Assembly: GCA_031763025.1 (NCBI GenBank)
Contig: JASSKH010000003.1
Coordinates: 17,038,477 to 17,102,476, forward strand
Source of the DNA: Macrocystis pyrifera
Taxonomy: Eukaryota; Sar; Phaeophyceae; Laminariales; Laminariaceae
Direction: 5' to 3'
Length of the DNA: 64,000 nt
A program made the position numbers and the translations under genes. The notes beneath the pieces are model-generated. The model did no database searches. It saw nothing but the letters and a program-made list of their open reading frames with translations, and was not told the DNA's origin. Below are positions 10,665 through 22,009 of this stretch, in pieces. Position 1 is the first letter of the stretch, and each line of letters begins with the position of its first letter.

Positions 10665-10764
10665 CGGGGGGCCATAGTAAATAGGACCTGCGGTACAGAC
10701 AAAAACCTATATATTTACGTGTTTTTTACTAACAACACTTGGTCCTATTTACTATGATTCCCCG
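10665..10764. mobile_element. Tc1/mariner-type MITE, copy 3
   Basis: CGGGGGGCCATAGTAAATAG and its inverse at the right end (ACTATGATTCCCCG) are followed by TA. It is the third copy within 730 bp. Confidence 0.82.
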
Positions 10765-11023
10765 TAGTAGCACGCGCTATCAAAGTATGTATGGCACACA
10801 GCTTGAAAATATGGGTTTCGACCGAATCCTCGATCTCACAGCTAATGTTTTTCAATTTTGTAAATATTGTGCATATATTTTGTTTGCACACCAGGTATAT
10901 ACGAAGAAATGCGTACTGCCAGCCACCCGCGAGGTCCCAAATATTTGGTTCTTTCGTACCTGTTCCATTTCGGGGTGCGTCTGGGCGCGTTCAACTTCAA
11001 CTTCCCGACTGGTGCTACGTTAG
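10765..11023. other. No recognisable gene
   Basis: AT-rich spacer between a MITE and a SINE. Overlapping short frames show no domain. Confidence 0.4.
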
Positions 11024-11553
11024 GCGGGGGAGGGGGATGTACTCATTATCGTGCATGGCCGTAGTCGTATGACCATAGACCCTCGCCTCCCTACAACGCC
11101 GGGACGGAGCACGTCGGGTTTTCACCGACCAGGCAGACATTGCTTGCACCAAGCGCGAAGCGCCGTGAGGTGTTGGGCGAGTCGCATGAAGGGTGAGCTG
11201 CACCCTACTAAGAACCGCTTTCGAGGCGAATATTCTTGCATATGGATGACAGCATCAATGAGTTGATTTAATTTCTGGTGTGGCCACTCCCAGAGACAGC
11301 AATGGGTTCACTATATAACTGCCCCGTGGGTGCCTCACCATATACACACTACGTGATACGATCATCCCCCTTGTGCGGAGTAAAGTTTCGCCGCGCACAA
11401 AAATGATCTAACTCGACCGCCAGCCGTAGTAACCGCCAAAAACAAAAAAAAAAACGGTACCTTGGCTGTCTAGCTCAGGCAGTGAGAGGCGTGTTTTACA
11501 GCGTCGTCGCCAACCGACGCCAACCCAACCTATTATACCAGGTATATAATATA
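11024..11553 (-). repeat. Poly-C-tailed SINE, copy 3 (near full length)
   Basis: On the - strand it runs from TATTATATACCTGGTATAATAG through CTGAGCTAGACAGCC, GTGGCCACACCAG and the shared 3' core to a C-tract (seen as G at 11024-11035). A second G-run at 11554-11571 abuts its 5' end. Length is about 530 bp. No convincing pol III A/B pair was recognised, so the SINE label rests on size, dispersion, 5' truncation of other copies and tail sharing with LINE-A. Confidence 0.75.
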
Positions 11554-11571
11554 GGGGGGGGGGGGGGGGGG

Positions 11572-12395
11572 TATGACACCATTAGTTTCGTTGCCCTATA
11601 ATACCGCGTTTAGGCTACTCGGGCGAATGCCTCTGTACCTCATTCACAACCCAAGATTGGACTTGAAAATACGTCGTTGGCGCAGCGCAAAAAACAATCC
11701 GACCATGGCGGGACATATCGCGAATTCTCCATGAGTGAACTTATTTAACGCTCGCAGTCCAGTTCCAAGTAGTGTACACTATATTACAGTTGTTTGTCTC
11801 AAAAACGCGAGAGGTGTAGTTAGCTATCGTTAACCGTTAATACTTCCATTAGAGCAACGAACAAAAACTACAACTGCGTCGAGCATCCAGCGCCCAATGA
11901 AAAAAAAAACAGTAATTAATACTGCTTGTTTGCAGTAGCAGTTCGCTTGGTGTGCCGTCTAGAGATAAGGGACGCTGCCGCAGATTGCCCTAAACCGACC
12001 GGCTCGCTTGATGCTCCTTGTTCTTCTGCGCTAGTTTGGCAGTAGTGTTGTTGAGGATTTTGGTATCAACGGAAATTATGAATTTTGAGGTTGTGCTTTA
12101 CGCTTCAAGTACAATCCCTTTGGTGCACGTCAGAGTAAAAATCTACACACAGAGCGAGCCGCAAGCAGCAGCACAGCACGCAGTACAGTATCAGAACGTT
12201 ATATTTCCACGAGCTACTGCACGGACGAATGATACACTTACTTGTGGTACTTCGTACCTGGTACACGATATGAGACAACCGGTACAACGAGTGAGAAACT
12301 ACGAGTGCAGGGTCACCGAATGATATGCTACAGTAGTAATACCGGTACAGAGTACACAGTAGTATTAATAGCAGTCTCGCGGGACGGGGTGGAGT
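11572..12395. other. No recognisable gene
   Basis: Unique-looking sequence. 12245-12260 and 12360-12375 carry the recurring words TACCTGGTAC and TATTAATA. Confidence 0.4.
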
Positions 12396-14087
12396 AAAGG
12401 TGGTTTGGGGTTCCCGTCGGCACCGACGAATACGCGATGGAGAGCGCAATGGAGATAATCCACAACGGGGGAGCGGAACAACTCGCGCGGATGCTACTGC
12501 GTATGCCAGACAAGCAAGCAGCCGACCTGATCGCCACCGGCTCCATGGTGCAACGGACCGCCTATATAGAAAGAGTGATGGACCCGGAAATGTCCCTGCC
12601 CGCATGCCTAAAAGCAGACGGAAACGCGATGTGGATGCTGGAGAAATGCTTGATCTCCTGGGGACAGCAGAAGAAACGTCGTTCTTCGAGAATGGGTGCC
12701 CAACAAATCAGTTGGTCTTGCAGCCCTGCCAACAGGCGCAGGCAAGACTGACCACGGGGGCCGGAGGGTTTGGACTGGCGTCGGCTGAAGCCTGGAGGAT
12801 GTCAGCGTCCGTCGGAAGCTTGGTAGCGACGGTGCCGGAGGTGCTTGCTGACCGGTCCGGCGCTATCGGGGACAAAGTCCGGAGGGAGCTCCCCGATTCA
12901 GACCTCGTCCGACGCATCTGGAACAGCATCAGGGACCTCCGCGATGTGCATGGGGTTTCAGAAGAAGCCATGGCGAACATCGTGCCGGAAAGCTGGCGGG
13001 ATAGAGCATTTCGAGGAGGAGAACAAGAGGCCTCAGGGTTGTCGATTGCGGAAGTGTTGCCGGCACACGATGCCGAATCTATCAGCTCCAGCAAAGCGCA
13101 GCATAGACTTGGGAAGCTAGTAAACCGAGTCCGTTATGAGAGATACGTTGCTTCACTGGACCAGCTCCCCGTCGAGACGACGACCAAGCGAGGTACGGGT
13201 AACCAACAAGAAGAGAAAAAGTCGAGGGGTCTGGCCAAGGCCCGGCAACGGAGCCAATCGGAACCAGGGGCTACTGCATTCCTGAGGGCGAGACCTGTCG
13301 ACTCGGCCAGAATCATCCCACCGTCAGCGTTCGTGACTGCGGGAAGGCGGTTTCTGGGGATTGAGGAGTTCCTAGCGGCAAGACGCCCCTGCTGCGGTGC
13401 AGCGGAGGCTAATACGCGACATTCACGATTATGTCATCGATCGGGCGCGCAAGTAAACCAGCACCAGCCTCTGGTGCACGCGCTCCCCAGCACCTTTAAG
13501 AGGATGTCCATCCGCCACCAAATGGAAAGCGGAACCCCTTTCCACGCAAACAGGGATCTCCGCATGGACATCGTCATCGAGGCAGGAGGACTCCGAGATG
13601 CTACGGCATCAAAGTATCGCGATAAAGCGATACTCCTCGACGTCACGTATGCGGATCCACAGGCGGGGATCCACATGCGGGCAGGCAGCGCTGACCGAGA
13701 CGGATCAGCTGCTTCCACTTCTGAGGCGCGCAAGCGCAGTCACTACGCTCGTCCGGGACAGGTGTCCTTCGACGAGCGCGGCTACAACTCGCCACCCTCG
13801 CGGTGGAAAGCTTTGGGCGCCTCGGAAAGGAAGGCAGCGATCTATTTGATCAGTTGGCGATAAGCATAGTTGGAGGGACGGACGGATCGTCCCTGGCGCG
13901 GAAGGGTGTCTGCAAAGAACGCCTCTTCCAGATCATCCACATGACCACACAGTACAGGTCGCAACTTCACGCAGAGTACACAGGTATAAACTTGCCCTGA
14001 GGGACCGCCAGGCCGCTAGGGGAAGGGAGGAAGAAGCCGGAGGAATGCGGCCAGTGACATGGAGATGGAACGTCGATGAGGAATAGA
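12396..14087 (+). mobile_element. LINE-B copy 1, 5'-truncated
   Basis: The translation covers the end of a reverse transcriptase polyprotein. At 12437-12660 it reads LARMLLRMPDKQAADLIATG and TAYIERVMDPEMSLPAC. The frame then changes once (around 12660-12690) and continues to 13862 with NIVPESWRDRAF, HDAESISSSK, a zinc-knuckle-like CCGAAEANTRHSRLCH and LRMDIVIEAGG ... KAILLDVTYADPQ. The last pair (RMDI, then ILLDVTY) resembles the PD-(D/E)XK core of restriction-like endonucleases carried by R2/CRE-group LINEs. A third frame carries the end, up to TAG near 14087. The RT palm is missing. The same protein is recognisable in the copy at 25290-28982. Clade assignment is an inference. Confidence 0.72.
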
Positions 14088-14930
14088 ATATACTATACTG
14101 GTAGCTAAAATGTAATGTTGTGGGGAGTGGGAATTTGGAAACGACAGGAAGAGAAGTGTATGAGGGATACTACTGATTTAAGGAAGGATATTTGGTTTAT
14201 ATAGGAACGGCATCTACGCTATTGTCAGAAGGCAAGCATAGTAATGATAATAATAATAATAGCAGTCTCACCATCCACCTATCTCTTCTACGACTTGTTC
14301 ATGGTATACTGCTACTGTTGCTCTTTTCTTTTCTTTCTATGTATCATCACACTCTTAACTTTTGGCCCAACTGGTAGGGTATGTTACCCTCGGCTGCCTT
14401 CTGAACAATAAACCGCCGTCACAGGTGTCGTCTCTTCTTCCCCCCGGTAGATTTTGCCTTCGTTTTTTTCGCGCACAGGGTTCATTCAGCATTCATTCCC
14501 ACTCCTCGTCGATTTTCATCATTTTGCCAACTCGCACTTTTACTATCACTACTTACCATTAATACTGTTCTCGTATACCAGTGGTGCCTTGCACGGAATA
14601 CTGGTGTGAAATTGATCAATCTGTTGTTGAGCGCCGGCTCCGGGTACCGTGAATCAATGTATCAGTGTGGTACTAATAGTACTTCGTACATACATAGATG
14701 AGCATTTATTGTCGAGAAACAAATCAATGAAATATTGATCAGTGGATGTACACGGATAAATACCCACATAATAGAGCACACGTCGACTTGTGCTGGTAGA
14801 TGTATTTGAGTGATTGGTGATGTTTGGTGTTCATGTGAATAGTGACAAAGAGACACACACTCATCCCTTGAATGGTTGGATAATCTTATTGTTGTCTCTT
14901 GACAGCATAGAACAACTAGCATACGCAGGG
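14088..14930. other. No recognisable gene (LINE-B tail and unique sequence)
   Basis: The first ~150 bp may be the LINE-B 3' UTR. The rest is AT-rich with no domain. Confidence 0.4.
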
Positions 14931-15062
14931 GGAGGGGAGGGGGAGGCAAAACATAAGAAGAGGGGAGGGGAGGGGAAGGGAGAGGGAGAGGGAGGGGGAG
15001 GGGAGGGGAGGAAAGAGGGGGGGGGGAGAGAGGGTGGGGGAGGGGGGCTGGGGCGGAGGTAA
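14931..15062. repeat. GGGGA/GGGAGA purine-rich simple repeat
   Basis: An almost pure purine strand with G-runs of 3-8. A second block lies at 15193-15270 and ends in a ~30-base G-run. Confidence 0.9.
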
Positions 15063-15103
15063 GGGGAGGAGAGTAGAGGAGAGTAGATGTGTCGACAACA
15101 GTA

Positions 15104-15151
15104 ATGTTCGAGACGGAGCACCGTTCCCACTCCTAATAGAGACACCTTCAA
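15104..15151 (-). mobile_element. LINE-A fragment
   Basis: The reverse complement (TTGAAGGTGTCTCTATTAGG ... ACGGTGCTCCGTCTCGAA) matches the last coding segment of LINE-A at 55696-55743. The neighbours on each side differ, so this is a short relic. Confidence 0.6.
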
Positions 15152-15238
15152 CATTAGGGCGCTCGTTTACACAAAACCTTTCGCTAATCTAGGGGAGGGG
15201 AGGGGAGGGGAGGGAGGGGAGGGGAGGGGAGGAGGGAG

Positions 15239-15240
<2 letters not shown>

Positions 15241-15271
<31 letters not shown>

Positions 15272-15412
15272 CGATAGGAGAGACGTACCTGATCTCATGC
15301 ATGGCCGTAGTCATATGACCATAGACCCTCGCATCCCTACAATACCGGGACGGAGCATGTCGGGTTATCACCGACCAGGCAGACATTGCTTGACCAAGCG
15401 CGAAGCGCCGCG
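15241..15412 (-). repeat. Poly-C-tailed SINE, copy 4 (5'-truncated)
   Basis: Its 3' core lies on the - strand with a long tail (G-run about 15240-15270 on +). The truncated 5' edge lies beside G-rich sequence that leads into the LINE-A tail at 15431. Confidence 0.75.
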
Positions 15413-15430
15413 GGGGTGGTGGTCGGGGAA

Positions 15431-15492
15431 GGGGGTGTACTCATAGTGTTGCTTGCCTTAGTCATTTGACCATTGACCACGCATCCCTGAGG
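15431..15492 (-). mobile_element. LINE-A 3' terminus
   Basis: The reverse complement AGGGATGCGTGGTCAATGGT ... GACTAAGGCAAGCAAC ... GAGTACA plus a C-run is the extreme 3' end of the LINE at 55188-55817. Confidence 0.7.
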
Positions 15493-15728
15493 CGTTCGAC
15501 AATAGAGGTATCACGCTGGGAAAAAAAAATTATTGCTTACGGTGTGCGGTTATGTGCCGGGGTTTACATGGTAGTCGTTTTGTCCCACTCTTGGTTCAGT
15601 ATTACCTGGTACTATTTATTTATTTGTTTTCTCTGCCTGCCAGAATTTCTGAGAGCTCCCCCACGGAAGACTCAGCACGTTGATTGATTGCTTCGCATCT
15701 TATACTTGAGTCAGGCATACGAGTACTA

Positions 15729-15827
15729 CGGGGGACCATAGTAAATAGGACCTACGAAAAACACAGAAACCTATACATTTACCTATTTTTACTGACAATA
15801 TTTGGTCCTATTTACTATGGTTCCCCG
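15729..15827. mobile_element. Tc1/mariner-type MITE, copy 4
   Basis: This is the cleanest copy: TA, then CGGGGGACCATAGTAAATAG, and at the right end CTATTTACTATGGTTCCCCG followed by TA. Confidence 0.88.
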
Positions 15828-16799
15828 TAATAGTAGTGAGATGATACCTTCCTTCACTCGAAAAATGTCATGAATTCGAAGAAGCTGTTGTTCGGGCAAC
15901 CCGGCTAGTCGTATTGTAGCACACATGTACTATTAATACCAGGCATAGGTCTAAAAAAGAGTCAAGTTGCCATATTAACCGTGAATGTAACCGGTAGTTG
16001 CTCACGCGAGAAACTCAACCGGTTCGGTCACAAAATATCGAGCCAAAAAGTGCCGCCCATGTACGGAGGGATGAGTCGCGACGCCCATCACCACCAAGAG
16101 CATTGTATTGTACTTGGGTAGCATTTTAGGAGGCTTGCTTGCTACTTGTGCCTCGTCAACTTCGCAGTTGTCGTGAACTCGAAGTGCACATTTAATACCT
16201 GGTGAGCTTGTCGTATGTTTCCTATTTAGTTGTCGTACAGGAGTGGTCGTAGTCGTCTTCATTTCCTGTTCCTTTGTGATGTTTTTTGGCGATTGACACT
16301 GAGCAGGATGGCAAACGGAGCACAGATCATGATACAAAAGCCGGAAGTAGAGGTACAGAAGGGAGTGTCATGTTTTGTGGTGGTTGATACTCAGCAGAAT
16401 GGCACACGAAATACAACTAATGAATTAGACCACAGCCGGAAGTGGAAGTACAGTAGGGACTGTTAGATTCTGTACATGAATAGGTTTCCCTTTTTGCGGT
16501 TTGATATCCCTTGGTTTTCTCCTACTGTCTGCGAATGTATATAAGTGATCAACGTTGAAGCTCATCACGCTACCTGCGCGCATTGTCGGATGGCACACAA
16601 AAAAACGAAAACAACAACTCGAGGGAGCACACGGAAGATTGAGTTCTACGACAGAGATACTGTACCTTGTTTTGGTCAAAAACAACTCTTCTGACTGACG
16701 GGACTCCTGAATTCAATAACGTACTCAAAAAGGCATGCCTTATCGTCTAAATACCATTAGTGTTTGTTAATGCTTTCCGATAAGCTTCCTTGTGCAGTA
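15828..16799. other. No recognisable gene
   Basis: It contains two similar ~60-bp segments (AGCAGGATGGCAAACGGAG near 16300 and AGCAGAATGGCACACGAAA near 16390). No coding domain was seen. Confidence 0.4.
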
Positions 16800-16970
16800 G
16801 GGGTCCCCCTGCAAGGCGGTGGTGTGTGTCAGAGCAATATGACCTCCTCATTGGGGGAAGTCGCCTTATTCATTCCAGGTTATGAGTGCGTTTCTCCGCT
16901 CGCGTCAAGCGGTTTTGACCGCCTTCTATAGAGATACCGCCTTAACCAGACCGCCTCAAAGGGGAACCCC
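16800..16970. mobile_element. MITE with TA target duplication (second family)
   Basis: 171 bp flanked by TA on both sides (16798-16799, 16971-16972). The ends GGGGTCCCCCTGCAAGGCGGT and the inverse of ACCGCCTCAAAGGGGAACCCC pair imperfectly. An internal inverted CAAGCGGTTTTGACCGCCTT word is also present. There is no coding capacity. Confidence 0.75.
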
Positions 16971-17293
16971 TACTGTATATATATGCCGTGGAGGATTGTT
17001 CATCGGATTATGAAGCCCACAATGTTTCTCAAAGTCTCAATTTTTCAAGGTAAAGAGGTTCATGAGTGAAGAAAGACCTTCACAAAAGTAAAAGTCCTAC
17101 TCCTACCGTGGCCTACCGTATACCAGTACATACTGGTCCTATCTAACCCACCACCACTAACGGTATACTGGTATTACACGTTTCGCGACGCCAACTTAGA
17201 CACGATAGAGGTACGCCGGGCGAAGGGAGCTTCACTTTCAGATAGGAGCTTCCCATATCGAAGAGGACTTTCCGACGGAAGGGGCAGAGGGGA
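16971..17293. other. No recognisable gene
   Basis: It contains ACTGGTATTAC and CAGTACATACTGGT, variants of the recurring palindromic words. Nothing else was seen. Confidence 0.4.
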
Positions 17294-17400
17294 GTGAACT
17301 AATTCTCGTGCATAGCCGTGGTCATATTACCATAGAACCTTGCATCGCTACAATGCTAGGATGGAGCACGTCAGGTGATCACCGACCGGGCAGCCATTGC
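17294..17400 (-). repeat. Poly-C-tailed SINE, copy 5 (short)
   Basis: The reverse complement carries GGTCGGTGATCACCTGACGT, AGGGATG-like and ATGGTAATATGACCACGGC words of the 3' core. The tail itself is worn. Confidence 0.6.
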
Positions 17401-17402
17401 GG

Positions 17403-18905
17403 GGCGAGGGTGGGGGGAAGAAGGAAGGTAGGCAAAGGAGGGGGGGGGGGGGGGGGGGGGGGCGCCCCTTTCGGAGATAAGCAGGGGCGACGACAGAGGA
17501 AGGAAGGAACAGCAGCTGGGCTTCACGCAAGGGGTAGGCCGATCGGAGCCCCCCCCCTCAGTGGTCCGCAGCCGCCCCCCATGCCGGAGAGAAGGGCTGA
17601 AAGAGTGTCAGCGGGGTGGGAGAGGGGAGGGGCACAGCCCGCGCGGTTCTCCGGACACATCTTTACGCCGGGCAGTTCGCACCGATTTGCTCGCCCCATG
17701 TCCTCCGTCTCGAAAAGAATGTGTGGCCAGTGACAAAATGACTGAGGCAAGCAATAGACGAGTACAGCCCCCCGCCCCCATGAGGGGAGATGAAGGACCC
17801 CCGGGAAGTTAAGCAGCGAGAACAAGGCCCCCCGCGACAGACAGCGGGCGAACAGCAGGTCTGCTGCCAGAGGCCCGCGGGAAGCACACGACATTCCGGC
17901 TTGGCTGAGTGCGGGCAACGAAGAGCCGGCTCGCGTGCGAGGGGGGCTACAACAACAGGGGTCACTCGGGACGAAGACCGCGCGAGATCGTTCACCCGCA
18001 GCAGCTGTGGTGGGCCAAGGTAGGGGTACCACCGTCGGTGGGGCGAGGGGCGGAAGATAACGGTCCCGTCGTGGATGCGAGCGAGAAAAGGAGGGCCAAC
18101 CCTCGCTACAGAAGACTTACAGCAGCATGCGCCAATTGATGGCACGGCAGGGGGAGGGCAGGGTATCAGTGAAAGCCGTCACGCGCCCAGCACCGAGGAC
18201 GGTGCAGCAGGAGGACGGTCGGATACCAGCAAAAGCCGGGACGTCGGTACGCATCAAGCAGCAGTTACGCCGGCTGTGAGGTGCGAGCAGCTGTCGGCCA
18301 TTCTGGTGAAGCTGAGAACGTGGACATCGAGTCCAGCCCTAGAACCGGGAGGGATTCAGCAGCAGGCTCCGGGCGGGTTGGTGCCGAGGAAGATATCGCT
18401 GCCTCCCCTTTGCACTCCATCAACGGGGTTCGGAGGAGTCAATTATACTCAGGTGACTGCTCTTCGACGCGGCCGAGATCGCGCCCGAAACACCGCTCGG
18501 CAGTCCTTTCAAGTGAAATCGACACCAACAATCCACTCCCACTCCTGCTAGAGATCTCGGGTCGCAGGCGAAAGACTGGGTCTCCCCCACCGGAGGCCTC
18601 AGACTACCCCCACCAGCGACTGCGGCTCACCTTCGCAGAAGGCGCCCTAGCCCGGGCGTCTACTGCACCTTACGGAAAGGCATCAGCCGCCTGGACCCTT
18701 TGCCTGGGGCTGTGAGGGGGGGCTCACTCTCTCGGCAAGCTTAGCCATTGTACGGATGCGAGGCGGCAGTGCAAGGGGGAAGGCACCTGGGTCCCGGTCG
18801 GCAACATACCCCGTGCGTACGGTAGGAGGCAGTCAGCACACATGGGAGGTGCCAACCTTCGAAACCAACAAGAAACCTTGACAAAAGCGACGATAGGTCA
18901 AGGAA
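17403..18905. other. GC-rich region, coding affinity unresolved
   Basis: It has markedly higher GC than its flanks and overlapping open frames (for example 18075-18551 and 18281-18715) with S/R/P-rich translations but no domain I can name. A G-run of ~28 lies at 17436-17463. It could be the 5' part of a LINE-B copy interrupted by the SINE at 18907, because composition and frame style match the region after that SINE. This is weak inference. Confidence 0.3.
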
Positions 18906-18906
18906 C

Positions 18907-19420
18907 GGGGGGGGGGGTTACTCATGTCATGCATGGCCGTAGTCGTATGACCATAGATCCTTGCATCCCTGCATTATAGGGACGGGGCACATCGGGTTTT
19001 CACCGACTATGCAAACATCTCTTGCACCAAACTCGAAGCGCCGTGAGATGTTCGGCGAGTCGCATGAGGGGTAAGCTGCATCCTACTACGAACAGCTTGT
19101 ATTGCGGACTTTCTTGCATATGGACGACAGCATCGAATGAGTTGATTTTTTTCTGGTGTGGCCGCTTCCAGAGGCAGTAAAGGGTATACTATGTAACTGC
19201 CTCGTGGGTGCCTTACCTTGAACACTGCGTGATACGATCATTCCCCTTGTGCAGAGGTAGGGTTCACCACCTCGCACAATGATCTAACTCGACCGCCAAC
19301 TATGGTGACCGCAAAAAACAAGAAATGATACCCTGGTTGCCTAGCTCACGAGGTGATTGGTGTGTTTTACAGCGTCGTCCAACGCCAACTCGACCTAGCC
19401 ATAGTATGTATATAGCTGGC
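18907..19420 (-). repeat. Poly-C-tailed SINE, copy 6 (near full length)
   Basis: Full-length arrangement on the - strand: a 5' edge at a G-run (19421-19437), then AACACACCAATCACCTCGTG, GTTCAAGGTAAGGCACCCA, the shared 3' core, and the tail at 18907-18917. Confidence 0.75.
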
Positions 19421-19430
19421 GGGGGGGGTG

Positions 19431-21260
19431 GGGGGTAACGAGGTGACCGGCAGAGCCGTCGCCGGAGCGGAAGAAATAAGAGGGGGAGAGTCGAGTGCAA
19501 CTTAAAGCGGGGGGGAAGCAAGGCCTGCGGCCCGGATGCCTCACGCTGAAAACGAGCTCAGTAAGAGCGGCGGCCTGTCGGGCATCCCCCATTGCATCAA
19601 GAGAGAAAGTACTCGGTGTCGAGAACCTTCGTCCATGGAAGTGGACGGGAGCCACACCCCCCCCCTTACCACCGGGGTAGGACCGGATTCTCAGCGTGTA
19701 GCTCGTCCCGCCGGGGGCTGAGGGTTGGAGGGGGCGCCTGATCCAGCCCCTCCTCAGGAGGGGCCGTGGCGACAACGCCGGGCTCAGAGAGAATGAGTGG
19801 ACGAGCGGTGGAGCCCCCTACCGCGTTGTCGGAGGTGGCAGCTCCAGGGTGTCAAGGTGCCCGTTGTTCCGCGGAGTTCATCGCTCGGATGAGGCTTCTG
19901 AGGGGGTCTACACAGGCAAGGAGTTAGCAAGGGGACAGGGCGCTCCTTGCTGGCAGGGTTGACATCAGCAGAACAGAGTGGCCTCCCCCACTGCCTCCTG
20001 GCACCGCACCAGGCTTTCGGGACCCGGGGGATCGTCGGGTCTTGGCCAAGGCCTTCGCCACCCCCTCGGGGAGCAACAGTTGGCTAGCGACATCAAGAGC
20101 GAGGTGATCCCACGGAATTCGACCCCGTTCGGTGGGAAAAGCTGCAAGAGACTCGCATGCCCGTCCGAGACGAGACATGGTGGGGGGGGGGGACGACCGC
20201 CGCCGCGTCGCGGGCGGTACCATGCTTTGAAGAAGGGCCAACGGGGGAATGTTACTACCTTTTGCGCCAAGCAAGGAATGTACGGTGGGTCATGAGCGAC
20301 GAGGTACGCGACGGGAGCAAGTACGGAAGGCTTCATTTCCACCAGGAAGAAGGCAGGCATCCGAACAATCGGTAGGACGGACGAGCGAGCCAACAGGCAG
20401 CCATCCAATGCGTCGCCTCCGCGACAGACGGTAACACGGATGACGTCGCCGGGCCCACAATTGGAGCCGGCACCGTCCCGGATGGAATCCTCCCCAGGGG
20501 CGCCTCTTCCATCACAAGCGAGGCGGGCGTTCCGTGAGGTCACCGGCGGCTCCAAGGCTGGGGCCTTCTCGGACGCCTACCCCCTCACTGGGACGGCCGA
20601 AAGTATCTGCCGGGGAGCTTCCGCCCTCGCGGTAGAGTCGGTGTCTCCGCCATCAGAAGTTCGGTCATCGACACCGTCGGCTTAACCAAGGACGTCGCTG
20701 GAGGCTCTTTAGTCAACGGGGGCGCAGTCGAGAGCAGAAGCTGGATTGGAGCCGTTGATGCCGAGGACAGCGCCTCCTCCGCCAAGGATGGGACTGGCTC
20801 CGGTCGAGGGACATAGCTCCTCGCGCCCGTCACAGCCAGCTAAGACCAGGGCTCACCCACCGACTCCTACGCCATAGTTTTTCCGCCCACTTCCGGAGGA
20901 AGGCTTTGCACGCCCCAGCAGCCTCCACGACAGAGGCTGAAAGGCAGGTTCAACCAACCAGGTTCAGCCGACCGGACAGTCCCAATCACCGCCGCGGCTT
21001 CCATCGGCGAAGTGGGTGCTAGCACCACCACCGTTGGCGACGGCGCAACCACCGCCAATCACTTCACCATCTGCTAGGCCACCTCCGCCGTCACCGGCGA
21101 CATTGTCACAGCAGCCGTTGCCGACGGCTACCCGCCCCTCGACACCGGAGGTAATCCTGGCGCTCGAAGCGTGACCCACTAGTTAGCGACGACACCGGCG
21201 CTGTTGCTAATACCAAGGCCATCATCAGCGATGCCAGCGGGGGCACTAGATGGAAAGAGT
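19431..21260. other. GC-rich region, probably old element coding sequence
   Basis: Continuous high GC with many short frames on both strands. 20950-21240 is an irregular repeat of GCCG/CACCG words giving Ala/Thr/Val-rich translations. It leads into the RING-like frame at 21265. No function can be assigned. Confidence 0.3.
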
Positions 21261-21264
21261 TAGG

Positions 21265-21590
21265 GACCCACGTCGACCCCAGAGCCGCCGCCGTCGCCAT
21301 CGCCGCCACGGACAGCGTCACCGACGCCCGCAGAGAGTGGGCAGTCCCGAGAGGAGGCCCCGGAAGATTGCTGCGTGTGCTACGAGGCCTTAGCGGCCCC
21401 GGTGGTTTATCTCGGCAGCTGCCCTCACCGACTCCATCTGCCTTGCAACGCCGCCCTCCCCGTCAGACCGGCGGCCAGCCTACGTTGGACGACCTGCCTG
21501 GTGACTGTAACAGTCGAAGAAACTGACAGGAGACAAGTCCGACAACACGGTGAAAAATTTATAGCAGATGCGATGGCGGTCGAGCGGTGA
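21265..21590 (+). pseudogene. RING-finger-like reading frame, broken
   Basis: One frame reads a Pro/Ser-rich stretch (STPEPPPSPSPP, then TASPTPAESGQ) followed by EDCCVCYEALAAPVVYLG and SCPHRLHLPC. That spacing, CxxC then C-x-H-x2-H-x2-C, fits the first half of a C3HC4 RING finger. The final cysteine pair is not properly formed and the frame ends at 21590. RING domains bind zinc and usually act as ubiquitin ligases. Here the surroundings are repeats, so it is more likely a fragment of a mobile-element protein or a dead gene copy. Confidence 0.5.
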
Positions 21591-22009
21591 GCGATGCCGG
21601 CTAGGGTAGGACAGGGATCATCCACCAGAGCCACACGGGGCGGGAGGGGAGGGCGGGTGATATGCAGCATTAGCCATGGGTTGGTGGACGTGTCGTGCTC
21701 ATGCGATTTGCACTGCCGTTGCGCTCTAGGCTTCATTGAAGACGTAATAGTGCAGCCATGTGAGACGGCAATGGGCCGCCCCGTCGAGGAATGTTCCGCC
21801 CCATGAAAAAACTACCGAGGGCCCGCAATCGATATGGCGGTGCTACAGACCCGTGCTACGATACGGCTAGCACCTAAAACTTTTGAGGCCCCTTCCTCAT
21901 TTGAGTAGGTCCAACAGCCGATTACGACTTTGAGATAAATCATAAACTAAGCCCGGCACAGCCTATGCACACCCCAATGGGTTAGGTATCTAAGGAAGAA
22001 TACTGTACA
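21591..22009. other. No recognisable gene
   Basis: Transition from the GC-rich region to the TAACA/TGTTA array. Nothing was identified. Confidence 0.4.
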
